A DNA stretch of 8,390 nt from DATAYF01 sp036272735 (GCA_036272735.1 DATAYF010000227.1:1-8390), one strand, 5' to 3'; shown: positions 1 through 6,341, counted from the first letter of the stretch. Notes: generated by a model from the letters alone, not told the origin. Made by a program: numbers and translations.

Positions 1-1
1 G

Positions 2-514
2 GGGAGCAAGAATAGAAACAAAGCCCGCATCAAGGTGGCACGACTGCACGCCCGCATTGCCGATACCCGCCGTGATTTTCAGCACAAAGCGACGACCTCG
101 CTCATACGCGAAAACCAAGCGATTTGCGTGGAGACGCTCAATGTGAAAGGCATGCTGAAAAATCACCGTCTAGCAAAGGCCATTAGCGATGTGGGCTGGT
201 CGGAGTTCATAAGGCAATTGGAATACAAAGCCGCATGGTATGGGCGGACCATCGTCAGGATTGACCGCTGGTATCCCTCCAGCAAGACGTGTAGCGCATG
301 TCTGCATATCTTAGAGGAATTAACGCTTGATGTGCGGTCGTGGGTGTGCCCCCATTGTGGGACGTGTCACGACCGCGATATCAACGCCGCAAAAAACATT
401 GTTACCGTGGGGCTCACGGCACTCAATGCCTGTGGAGGGAACGTAAGACCTGCTGGCTCGAAAGGGTCACAGGCAGTCCCCGTTGAAACAGGAACGCTGG
501 CTCGTGAGGGCTAG
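2..514 (+). CDS. tnpB: TnpB RNA-guided nuclease, C-terminal part (5' end outside window)
   Basis: This is the C-terminal ~170 residues of an IS200/IS605-family TnpB. The frame is open from base 2, so the gene enters from the left edge; the GTG at 35 is probably internal. Numbering from that GTG, the RuvC-II glutamate is E33 (motif VETLNVKGM). A zinc finger is formed by C86xxC89 and C105xxC108. The RuvC-III aspartate is D115 in HDRDINAAKN, 82 residues after the Glu, close to the spacing in characterised TnpB. The RuvC-I Asp lies upstream, out of view. TnpB proteins are ancestors of Cas12 and cut DNA guided by an RNA made from the element's own right end. No stop or frameshift is seen in the visible part, so it may be active. 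A tnpA partner, if present, would lie to the left. The identification is firm; activity is inference. Confidence 0.93.
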   Translation, partial: GSKNRNKARIKVARLHARIADTRRDFQHKATTSLIRENQAICVETLNVKGMLKNHRLAKAISDVGWSEFIRQLEYKAAWYGRTIVRIDRWYPSSKTCSACLHILEELTLDVRSWVCPHCGTCHDRDINAAKNIVTVGLTALNACGGNVRPAGSKGSQAVPVETGTLAREG

Positions 515-547
515 AATCCCCTGCCTTCAGGCATGGGGAGATGTCAA
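515..547 (+). mobile_element. IS200/IS605-type right end (hairpin plus TCAA cleavage site)
   Basis: Immediately after the tnpB stop lies a hairpin: CCCCTGCC (518-525), loop TTCA, then GGCA, a bulged T534 and GGGG (535-538). This is an 8-bp stem with one bulged base. It is followed by GATGTCAA ending at 547. A short imperfect hairpin close to a terminal TCAA is the usual architecture of right ends in the IS605 family (IS608 cleaves at TCAA), which have no terminal inverted repeats and make no target duplication. The same segment would form the 3' scaffold of the TnpB guide RNA. The exact end at 547 is inferred by analogy. Confidence 0.75.
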
Positions 548-567
548 TAACATAAATGTCTCGAAGT
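548..567 (+). ncRNA. Putative guide segment of the TnpB omega/reRNA
   Basis: In TnpB systems the guide RNA runs through the 3' end of tnpB and the right end, and its last ~16-20 nt are the flanking chromosomal sequence next to the cleavage site. Here that would begin TAACATAAATGTCTCG at 548. This follows from the inferred end at 547 and from family knowledge; no transcript evidence is available. If the element ends elsewhere the guide shifts accordingly. Confidence 0.35.
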
Positions 568-1218
568 GACTCCTCAGGATGCGGCTTTTCTTGAGCACGA
601 GGTATGGGACTTTGCCGCCACTGATCCAGATCAGTACCCTTTGCTTTTACACTTTCCATACTTCGATCTCTATCGCAAGCAGGCAGACCTGGTGCTGGCA
701 ATGCAACTCCGCGGTGATATGTTCACGCTGGAACAGAAAGCGCGTAACTTCGCCTATTATGAGCCGCTCACTGTGCGCGATTCCTCGCTGTCGGCAGCAG
801 CGACACAGAGAGTGATTGCCGCCGAGGTAGGCCAACTTCAGCTTGCCTACGACTATCTTGGCGAGGCTGCTCTGATGGATCTTGATGATCTGGAGCACAC
901 CACCCACGATGGATTGCACATCGCCTCGCTTGCAGGAACCTGGACGATGCTGGTCGCGGGGTTCGGAGGTATGCGCTTGTAAGATGTGAAACCCTTTTTC
1001 AGCTTGCCCGGCAAATGCGGTGCGTTGAAGTGACCGCGACGGAAGCGAGCTACCACCTGCTCGAAGGTTCGCCGCTGAAAGTATGGCATCATGGTGAAGA
1101 GATTACTCTCACCAGAGATCGGATCATTACCCGAACGATCCCTCCCCTGAAGGCCGGATCTCGACCCACCCACCCATCAGGACGTGAGCCACTAAAACGG
1201 AGAAGAGGGAAGAGATAG
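551..1218 (+). pseudogene. Glycoside hydrolase family 65 (trehalose/kojibiose/maltose phosphorylase-like), 3' remnant
   Basis: The first frame (to the stop at 980-982) reads like the C-terminal part of a GH65 (alpha/alpha)6 barrel. Telltale blocks are PLLLHFPYFDLYRKQADLVLAM, YYEPLTVRDSSLS, ALMDLDDLEHTTHDGLHIASLAG and GFGGMR (each seen contiguously). After GFGGMR the frame hits TAA. The C-terminal beta domain resumes in another frame as CVEVTATEASYHLLEGSPLK, then HHGEEITLT and IPPLK, ending at the TAG 1216-1218. A frameshift, with some lost sequence, therefore lies around 976-1015. Intact relatives have about four more residues (KQVVKQAD rather than KQAD), which suggests a 12-bp deletion. The N-terminal ~600 residues with the catalytic acid are missing: the reading stops at TAA 548-550, directly at the IS605-type end. 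Insertion of that element, or a rearrangement at it, probably removed the 5' part. Sugar specificity cannot be told. Confidence 0.85.
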
Positions 1219-1498
1219 ACCTGCTCTTTCACTCTTCCTCCACGCCTTGCTTGCGCAATCATTCTCCTTGCCCGGAGAATTAGCGCGCGGTGTAAAGGTA
1301 ACGTATCGATTTGTGGAGGACCTGGTCCATCGGGTTCACTCCATTACACTCTCTTTGACAAAATAAACCCGACATGTAACAAATCGCTGGTAGACATGAT
1401 TGTAGAGAGAGTGGAAGGAACAACCTGTATATAGCATACAAGGAGATCGAGTTTCTGCCTCATGCGCTATCCTATGAACAATTATTATTGGAGCGAGC
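1219..1498. other. Intergenic stretch without a recognisable gene
   Basis: No convincing gene is seen. It holds a perfect 7-bp hairpin, ATTCTCC (1261-1267) and GGAGAAT (1274-1280), with no T-run after it, so a terminator is doubtful. A TTGACA (1355-1360) lies 16 bp before TAACAA (1377-1382), a weak promoter match. A short reading frame from ATG 1462 with AAGGAG at 1440-1445 (16 bp away, too far for a good RBS) is interrupted at 1499 by the transposon end. Confidence 0.6.
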
Positions 1499-1500
1499 TA

Positions 1501-1522
1501 CAGCGGTGTACAGAAGGGTTGA
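1501..1522 (+). repeat. Left terminal inverted repeat of the IS630-type transposon
   Basis: It begins CAGCGGTGTACAGAAGGG and is preceded by TA at 1499-1500. It is perfectly complementary, over all 22 bases, to 4783-4804. A TATGAT at 1525-1530 just inside it could be a -10 box. No Shine-Dalgarno is seen before the transposase ATG at 1542, so a nearly leaderless transcript is possible. Confidence 0.93.
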
Positions 1523-1541
1523 TCTATGATACACTTGCTGC

Positions 1542-2515
1542 ATGAAAGCCTATTCTCAAGATTTGCGGCAACGCGTGTTACGAGCCATCGACCAAGGAAA
1601 AAGGCAGGCCGAAGTCGCGGAGATGTTTGTCATTTCCACAGCTACAATCAAGCGCTATCTCAAAGCGCGACGCGAGAGGGGGCATGCGTTGCCCAAACTG
1701 ATCCCTGGTCGCCCCAGCATCAAAGGAGCAGCCTTGCAGGCTCGCCTGCTCGAACAGTTAGAGGCCAATCCTGATGCTACCCGAGAGCAGCACTGCCAGA
1801 TGTGGGAAGCCAGGACTGGGACCAGGGTCAGCCCAGCTTCGATCAGTCGCGCCCGGATAGCATTGGGCTGGACGCGAAAAAAAAGACGATACGAGCTAGC
1901 GAGCAGGATGACCTCGCTCGCGCAGCTTGGCGGGAGCAAGCCAAGCAGTTGCCCACTCAGGATCTGGTCATCGTCGATGAGACCGGCACCCAAATCAACA
2001 TGACCCCGCTGTATGCCTATGCTCCGCGAGGAGAACGGGCGGTGGGCAAGGTCCCCCGCAACTACGGGGCGAACCTGACCTTGATCGCGTCCCTGTCACT
2101 TGAGGGTATGGGCGAAGCCATGCTGCTGGATGGCTCGGCGGATGCTGCGGCCTTCGAGACCTACATCGAGCAGATCCTGGCTCCCAGCCTGCGTCCAGGA
2201 CAGATCGTGATCCTGGACAATCTCTCGATCCACTTGGGACCTCGGGTGAAGCAAGCCATCGAAGCCAGAGGGTGTCAACTGCTGTTCCTGCCAGCCTGTT
2301 CACCCGATTTCTCCCCAACCGAGGGAGCTTTTTCCAAACTGAAAGCCCTCTTGCGACGCGTGGGCGCGCGCACGCGCGAAGCCCTCCAGGACGCAATCAT
2401 TGAGGCGTTGCCCAGGATCGCTACTCAAGATGCGCTTGGCTGGTTTTGGCATTGTGGCTATCCCTCTCCTGGAACAGATGACAGCAGGAGAAATGACCCG
2501 AAATCTGAGCGATAA
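1542..2515 (+). CDS. IS630-family DD34E transposase, joined by -1 frameshift
   Basis: The product is a cut-and-paste DDE transposase of the IS630/Tc1/mariner superfamily. The first frame (from ATG 1542) carries an N-terminal helix-turn-helix (about residues 5-45, LRQRVLRAIDQGKRQAEVAE then ISTATIKRYL). It leads into GWTRKK at residues 109-114, over an A8 run. The catalytic domain is in the -1 frame, entered at that run, and ends at the TGA... stop region 2513-2515, giving a fused product of about 324 residues, normal for the family. The catalytic triad is complete: D146 (VDETG), D226 (ILDNLSIH) and E261 (SPTEG). The 34 residues between the last two fit DD34E. The join is either programmed -1 frameshifting, which is common in this family, or a one-base indel. 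The first frame alone would give a 153-residue DNA-binding protein without catalytic residues. Confidence 0.92.
1877..1884 (+). promoter_or_regulatory. A8 slippery site for -1 frameshifting in the transposase
   Basis: Eight consecutive A residues follow CG. In the zero frame they read CGA AAA AAA AGA, so the heptamer A_AAA_AAA fits the X_XXY_YYZ rule for tandem -1 slippage. After slippage reading continues AAG ACG ATA CGA into the catalytic domain. The position, between the DNA-binding and catalytic domains, fits regulated production of the full transposase. Slippage has not been shown here. Confidence 0.7.
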
Positions 2516-2720
2516 GAGTAGCCTCAGTGGCTTACGCACAAAGGAGCGCGAGATCGCGATTGCCTGCGCAAGCATCGTTCTTCGCGCCTCACGCGGATCT
2601 GCTTGCTGTCTTGCAATCACAAATCGGGCAAGCACGAGCAATGCGGACGGATTTTAACCGCTTTTCCTGGTAAACTCAGAACCATAAAACGACCTCTTGA
2701 GATGAGAAAAGGAGAGCAGG
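2516..2720 (+). other. Spacer between transposase and cargo
   Basis: About 205 bp lie between the transposase stop and the hydrolase ATG. No copy of the 22-bp terminal repeat was found here, which is where a plain IS630 right end would be expected. A weak stem, TGCTTGC (2600-2606) with GCAAGCA (2628-2634), is present. AGGAG at 2710-2714 is the ribosome binding site of the next gene, 6 bp before its ATG. No clear promoter is seen. Confidence 0.55.
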
Positions 2721-3401
2721 ATGAGAACATTTCACGTTGAGGAGAAAACGATCAGCGCCTATCTGGCCGAGCCCGAACATCGCAGCGGACCAGGGGTGCT
2801 GGTCCTGCATGCCTGGTGGGGGCTGACACAGCCGTTCCGGCAGATCTGCGACCGGCTCGCGGAGGCGGGCTTTGTGGCACTCGCCCCCGACCTCTACCAT
2901 GGCAAGACGACCGCTGCGGTCGAGGAAGCGGAAGCGTTGGTCGCGGCGTTGAATCAGGATGAGGAGGGGGTGCGCGGCGACATCGCGGGAGCGGTGCAGG
3001 TCCTGCGCCAACACGTTGCGATGCCTCCGGCGGGTGGGCGCGGCAAGCTCGCCGTCGTCGGCTTCTCGCTGGGAGGTGCCTACGCGCTTGATCTGTCTGT
3101 CAAGGAGGCCGAGGAGATCGCCGCGGTCGTGAGCTTTTATGCCTCCTACAGCGGACTGGACTACAGCGGCTCGAAGGCCGCATACCTCTGCCACTTCGCG
3201 GAGGATGATCCTTTCGAGCCAGCGGAGTCGGTCGCACAGATGGAGCAGGAACTCCAGGCTGCGGGCAGGCCGGTCACCTGCTACACCTATGCGGGGACCA
3301 AACATTGGTTCTTCGAGGAGAATCGCCCGGAGTATGACGCCCAGGCTGCTCGCGTGGCTTGGGAGCGTACCATTGAATTCTTGCACCAACGACTTGATTA
3401 A
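2721..3401 (+). CDS. Dienelactone hydrolase family protein (alpha/beta hydrolase), transposon cargo
   Basis: This 226-residue protein has the usual length for the dienelactone hydrolase (DLH) family, cytosolic alpha/beta hydrolases that open cyclic or activated esters. The core features are in order: the early strand and oxyanion segment GVLVLHAWWGL (25-35), APDLYHG (55-61), the nucleophile elbow GFSLGG with S116, the acid in EDDPFEP (D162 or D163), and the histidine in GTKHWFFE (H195). Classical DLH uses Cys at the elbow; this one has Ser, as many DLH-like hydrolases do, so the natural substrate is uncertain and true dienelactone is unlikely to be assured. There is no signal peptide. ATG 2721 is chosen for its strong AGGAG site. 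The glycosylase gene follows 68 bp later in the same direction, so both are probably co-expressed inside the transposon. Confidence 0.9.
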   Translation: MRTFHVEEKTISAYLAEPEHRSGPGVLVLHAWWGLTQPFRQICDRLAEAGFVALAPDLYHGKTTAAVEEAEALVAALNQDEEGVRGDIAGAVQVLRQHVAMPPAGGRGKLAVVGFSLGGAYALDLSVKEAEEIAAVVSFYASYSGLDYSGSKAAYLCHFAEDDPFEPAESVAQMEQELQAAGRPVTCYTYAGTKHWFFEENRPEYDAQAARVAWERTIEFLHQRLD

Positions 3402-3469
3402 GCGATGAAGCAACGAAGAACACCATTGACAACTCCTCCAGAAAATGCGAGGCTCTCCAAGAGGTCGTC

Positions 3470-4756
3470 ATGCTAACCATCAATACCGATACCGCCCGTC
3501 GCTTCACCCTCGGCAAGCAGGGCATATGGCCCGGACGGCGCTGGCGAGGCAGCGAGGGAACCGAGCAGGCCATACGCGCGATGGAGTACCTGCAACTCGA
3601 CCCGCTGAACATCATCGCTCGCAGCCAGGATATTTTGCTGCACAGCCGCGTCCTCGATTACACGCCTGGCAGGTGGGAAGATCTGGCCTATCAGCAGCGT
3701 AAGTTCTTTGACTGGGGTGGCTGGCTCGCCGTCCGTCCAATGGACGAGCTACCGTACTGGCGAGTGGTCATGCGCCGCGAGCGCGACGGTGAGTATGGCG
3801 ACTCGCGCCTTTGCCGCATGGCGCGCGAACACGCCGAGGCGATCGACGAAATACGAGCCATCCTGCGCGAGCGCGGCACCGTGGCCAACCGCGACTTCGA
3901 AATGGCCACGCGCACACGCACCCAGCATTATCGCGGGCGCAAGGACAGCGCGCTGGCCTTGTATTATTTGTGGTACACCGGTGAAGTGATGACGCATCAT
4001 CGCGAGAACTTCGAGCGCGTGTACACCCTCGTGGAAACGGTCGCACCTGCGCATCTCCTGTGCGAAAGCGACGAGGCCGAGGCTGAGCGATTCTTCATCA
4101 AGAAGGATGTCAGCTTCTCCGGCCTGTCGCGACCGAACCGTGTGGCCGAGTCGTTTCGTGGGTACGGCGAGTCGGCTCGTGCAACAAAGGAGCTGCTCGG
4201 GGCGATGGTAGCAGACGGCGACCTCATCGAAGTGCAGATCGAAGGTTGGAAAAAGGTTCACTACGCGCTGGGAAGCGACGCCGAGATGTTGCGCGAACTG
4301 AGCGCAGGGAGCGTGCCGCAGTCCTGGACACCGTTGGAGACAACCACGACGGAAGAGGTCGTCTTTCTCGCCCCGCTCGATCATGTCTGCGCACGCGGGC
4401 GAGCCAAAGTGTTGTTCGGCTTCGACTACGTGTGGGAGGTCTACAAACCGGAGCACCAGCGCAAGTTCGGCTACTACACGTTGCCGATTCTCTGGGGCGA
4501 CCGTCTCGTCGGGCGGTTCGACAGCAAACTCGACCGGACGACCAACACGTTCGTCATCCTGGGGTTGTGGTTGGAGGATGAGGCTCTCGGCCTCGATGAG
4601 GCATTGGCGGAGGCATTGGCGTGCGGGTTTGCGCGCTTCGTGAGGTTCCTCGGCGCGAGTAAGCTGGATACCACGGCGATTCGCGAGCCGTTGCTGCGCC
4701 AACGCGCCTGCGAATCGGAACATTCACCGCCTTCCCCAAAGCAATCTGATGATTGA
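3470..4756 (+). CDS. YcaQ/AlkX-type DNA interstrand-crosslink glycosylase (HTH_42 family), transposon cargo
   Basis: The 428-residue protein belongs to the winged-helix HTH_42 family of E. coli YcaQ (AlkX, about 410 residues) and Streptomyces AlkZ. These remove bulky alkylated bases and unhook interstrand crosslinks. The catalytic motif lies in YLQLDPLN: Q42-x-D44 is the QxD form of the YcaQ branch, while AlkZ has QxQ. Other family-like blocks are RSQDILLHSR (51-60), YYLWYTGEVM, FLAPLDHVCARGRAKVLFGF (the conserved LAPxD region) and WEVYKP with GYYTLPILWGDRLVGRFD. No lesions are seen. The start at ATG 3470 has AGAGG about 5 bp upstream. The stop at 4754-4756 is 26 bp before the right terminal repeat. 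In AlkZ-like proteins the function is self-resistance to DNA-alkylating natural products; whether that holds here is inference. Confidence 0.88.
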   Translation: MLTINTDTARRFTLGKQGIWPGRRWRGSEGTEQAIRAMEYLQLDPLNIIARSQDILLHSRVLDYTPGRWEDLAYQQRKFFDWGGWLAVRPMDELPYWRVVMRRERDGEYGDSRLCRMAREHAEAIDEIRAILRERGTVANRDFEMATRTRTQHYRGRKDSALALYYLWYTGEVMTHHRENFERVYTLVETVAPAHLLCESDEAEAERFFIKKDVSFSGLSRPNRVAESFRGYGESARATKELLGAMVADGDLIEVQIEGWKKVHYALGSDAEMLRELSAGSVPQSWTPLETTTTEEVVFLAPLDHVCARGRAKVLFGFDYVWEVYKPEHQRKFGYYTLPILWGDRLVGRFDSKLDRTTNTFVILGLWLEDEALGLDEALAEALACGFARFVRFLGASKLDTTAIREPLLRQRACESEHSPPSPKQSDD

Positions 4757-4782
4757 TGACCAGACCTCAGCTAAATGAAAGC

Positions 4783-4804
4783 TCAACCCTTCTGTACACC
4801 GCTG
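4783..4804 (-). repeat. Right terminal inverted repeat of the IS630-type transposon
   Basis: This is the perfect reverse complement of 1501-1522, ending ACACCGCTG at 4804 and followed by TA at 4805-4806. The bases inside it (GAAAGC before 4783) do not match the inside of the left end, as expected for the two different ends of one element. Confidence 0.93.
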
Positions 4805-4807
4805 TAA

Positions 4808-4931
4808 CGGTAGTTTGTGGACTCGGGATTTTGCCTCGTTTGAAACCCATCAAATAGGAGCGATCTGAGCTTAAATTGTGTAGTATATACATCCGGAATC
4901 GGGCACGATTTCCCGAGCCCACAAACTACCG
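4808..4931. repeat. MITE-like inverted-repeat element
   Basis: Two 21-base arms, 4808-4828 (starting CGGTAGTTTGTGG) and 4911-4931, are reverse complements with one mismatch (A4821 against C4918). They enclose about 82 bp with no gene. If the TA pairs at 4811-4812 and 4927-4928 are taken as target duplication, the element is a 118-bp non-autonomous unit of the IS630/Tc1 type. Its ends differ from those of the neighbouring transposon, so it would be moved by another transposase. A stable RNA stem is the alternative reading. Confidence 0.65.
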
Positions 4932-5325
4932 GTAATCAATGACAAGAAAACACGTCTGATGTGAGGGTTGCTGCCTGTATCTCTTTGATGTAAAGCGGCA
5001 ACCTCTTCTTTGGGCAAAGTACAAACGTGGCCAAACTTTTGGTAGGAAACGGCACCTTTCGGGTAATCGGTACTGATGGATAGATCAAAGAACAATTCAT
5101 TCAAACATTGGACCCCAAAAATTTGGTCCAATGTTTGAATGAGCAAGTATATCTACGCTCGTTTCACGTTCATTGATTGGGCCAATTTACCACTGTCCAT
5201 GACTACTCGATCGTTGTGTCTCTCTTATCCTTAGTTCCTAAGCTATATTCTCCGCCAGTTTGCTGAAATCCCGTTGCACATCCCGTAGGTTTAGCTGCTC
5301 CAAGGAAAAGTATCCCGCTCCAAGA
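4932..5325. other. Gene-poor stretch between the MITE-like repeat and the dehydrogenase
   Basis: A minus-strand frame with a TTG start (5146-4871, 91 codons) crosses both the hairpin and the MITE arm and matches no family I recognise, so I do not call it a gene. The stretch contains the strong hairpin at 5097-5142 and a short minus-strand frame described separately. Nothing else is evident. Confidence 0.5.
5097..5142 (-). terminator. Perfect 18-bp hairpin downstream of the aldolase/dehydrogenase operon
   Basis: Arms 5097-5114 (TCATTCAAACATTGGACC) and 5125-5142 are perfect reverse complements around a 10-base loop CCAAAAATTT. The site lies about 185 bp past the dehydrogenase stop, and transcription of that operon runs into it, so it could stop or stabilise the message. 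The following bases on the minus strand (AATTGTTCTTTG) are only modestly T-rich. It could instead be the core of a palindromic repeat element. Confidence 0.4.
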
Positions 5326-5357
5326 TCATGTACGTCGCCTGTCCCAAGCGCTGTCAT
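5238..5357 (-). CDS. Possible small ORF overlapping the dehydrogenase 3' end
   Basis: A 39-codon frame starts at ATG 5357, overlaps the last 32 bases of the dehydrogenase and ends at TAG 5238. It contains the stretch GAGYFSLEQLNLRDVQRDFS, which looks protein-like, with an amphipathic helix near its end. It could be the broken start of a third operon gene. No good ribosome binding site is seen and no family is recognised. It is uncertain. Confidence 0.2.
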   Translation of the reverse strand: MTALGTGDVHDLGAGYFSLEQLNLRDVQRDFSKLAENIA

Positions 5358-6321
5358 TGACGAGGCTTGCTGGGTATTCGCCACGCAGCACACTGACTAC
5401 CTGCTCACAGGCCATTACCTGCATACGAATTAACCCGGCGATAGTATAGGAACCAATATGTGGTGTGCATATTGTATTGGGCAAAGCAAAGAGCGGATCA
5501 TCTGCTAGAGGCGGTTCCGGGTCGAAGACATCTAACCCGGCTCCCGCTAGATGGCCTGAACGCAGAGCATCAAGCAGTGCCGATTGGTCAACCAATGCCC
5601 CCCGCGAGACGTTAATCAGGTAGCTGCCAGTTGGCATCTGGCTCAACCTCTCAGCATTCATGATGTGGTACGTTGCCGAAGTAACAGGACAATGAATAGA
5701 GACAACCTGTGAGCGTGATAGCATTTCAGCAAGAGAAGGAACGACTTCGACCCCAAGTGAGGTAGCACGTTCCTGCGTAACGAAGGGGTCGAATGCCAGC
5801 ACCTGCATGCCCAACGCCCGTGCTATAGCTGCGACCCGGCTTCCAATACGCCCCAAGCCAACAAGCCCCAGTGTAGCACCGGCAACCTCCAGACCAGGAG
5901 CAAATTCGCCGGGAGATGGAAACCCCTGTCCTGAACGTAGCCGACGATCCCCGGATGCAACCTTTTTGCATACATTGAGGAGAAGGGCAATCGCATGTTC
6001 AGCCGTAGATTCAGTAGGCCCAGCGGGAGTATTCACAACCAGGATGCCACGTTGTGTTGCCGCATCAATATCAATGCGATCAACGCCAATTCCTGTGCGG
6101 GCAATAACACGCAACTGTGGACCAATGCGATCCATCACGTCACCGGTTACAAACGTTGTACCTCGTACAAAAATGGCGCTAGCAAGAGATGCCTCCCCAT
6201 ACCAATCATTGAGTTCGCCTACCCGGCTGACGAAAACGGTCGCCACACTTTCAAGTATTGATAACGCCTCAGGAAAGAACGTATTTCCAGTCCATACAAC
6301 AAACGGACACTCTCTATTCAC
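5326..6321 (-). CDS. NAD-dependent D-isomer 2-hydroxyacid dehydrogenase
   Basis: The 331-residue protein matches the family of phosphoglycerate, glyoxylate/hydroxypyruvate and D-lactate dehydrogenases, which interconvert a 2-keto acid and its D-2-hydroxy acid with NAD(P)H. The substrate-domain block ARTGIGVDRIDIDAA is at 74-88. The Rossmann motif GLGRIG is at 155-160, followed by the acidic residue D178 (VLAFDPF), which favours NAD over NADP. The catalytic set is complete: R240 in VSRGALVD, E269 in DPEPP and H288 in TPHIG. It lacks the C-terminal ACT domain of long SerA enzymes. The GTG start at 6321 is preceded by a purine-rich AAGGAAAGGAAGA. The aldolase stop lies 20 bp upstream, so the two are surely one transcript. 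The substrate cannot be read from the sequence; reduction of a keto acid related to the aldolase product is a reasonable inference. Confidence 0.93.
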   Translation of the reverse strand: MNRECPFVVWTGNTFFPEALSILESVATVFVSRVGELNDWYGEASLASAIFVRGTTFVTGDVMDRIGPQLRVIARTGIGVDRIDIDAATQRGILVVNTPAGPTESTAEHAIALLLNVCKKVASGDRRLRSGQGFPSPGEFAPGLEVAGATLGLVGLGRIGSRVAAIARALGMQVLAFDPFVTQERATSLGVEVVPSLAEMLSRSQVVSIHCPVTSATYHIMNAERLSQMPTGSYLINVSRGALVDQSALLDALRSGHLAGAGLDVFDPEPPLADDPLFALPNTICTPHIGSYTIAGLIRMQVMACEQVVSVLRGEYPASLVNDSAWDRRRT

Positions 6322-6341
6322 TCTTCCTTTCCTTTCTTCAT

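Larger units (their letters stand above)
1501..4804 (+). mobile_element. IS630-family transposon carrying two passenger genes
   Basis: The unit is 3,304 bp, delimited by perfect 22-bp inverted repeats (1501-1522 and 4783-4804). Both are flanked by TA (1499-1500 and 4805-4806), the duplication made by IS630/Tc1/mariner enzymes. An IS630-type transposase starts 19 bp inside the left repeat and ends at 2515. Typical IS630 elements close within tens of bases of the transposase stop, and no copy of the repeat is seen there. Instead the right repeat follows a hydrolase gene and an HTH_42 glycosylase gene. The two ends stop matching after base 22, so the right end is a genuine opposite end and not an inverted copy of a left end. 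The elements and repeats are seen directly; mobility as one unit is inference. Confidence 0.85.

Noticed and set aside
1261..1280. Small perfect hairpin as terminator of the GH65 gene
   Set aside because: The stem is only 7 bp and is followed by TAGCGCGCGG, not a T-run, so intrinsic termination is unlikely.
2676..3413. Minus-strand open frame of 245 codons
   Set aside because: It mirrors the dienelactone-hydrolase-family gene, whose catalytic triad and strong RBS are on the plus strand; the antisense product is Arg/Leu-rich with no motifs.
3749..4723. Long minus-strand open frame of 324 codons
   Set aside because: It lies wholly antisense to the glycosylase gene, which has recognisable family motifs; the antisense frame has no family match and arises from the codon bias of the real gene.
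1542..4804. Composite transposon made of two IS630 copies
   Set aside because: There is only one transposase, and the sequence inside the right repeat does not resemble the inside of the left end, so it is better explained as a single element with two distinct ends.
4871..5146. Minus-strand frame of 91 codons with TTG start
   Set aside because: No RBS, start within the hairpin region, end inside the MITE-like arm, and no recognised family. It could be a relic, but nothing supports a gene.
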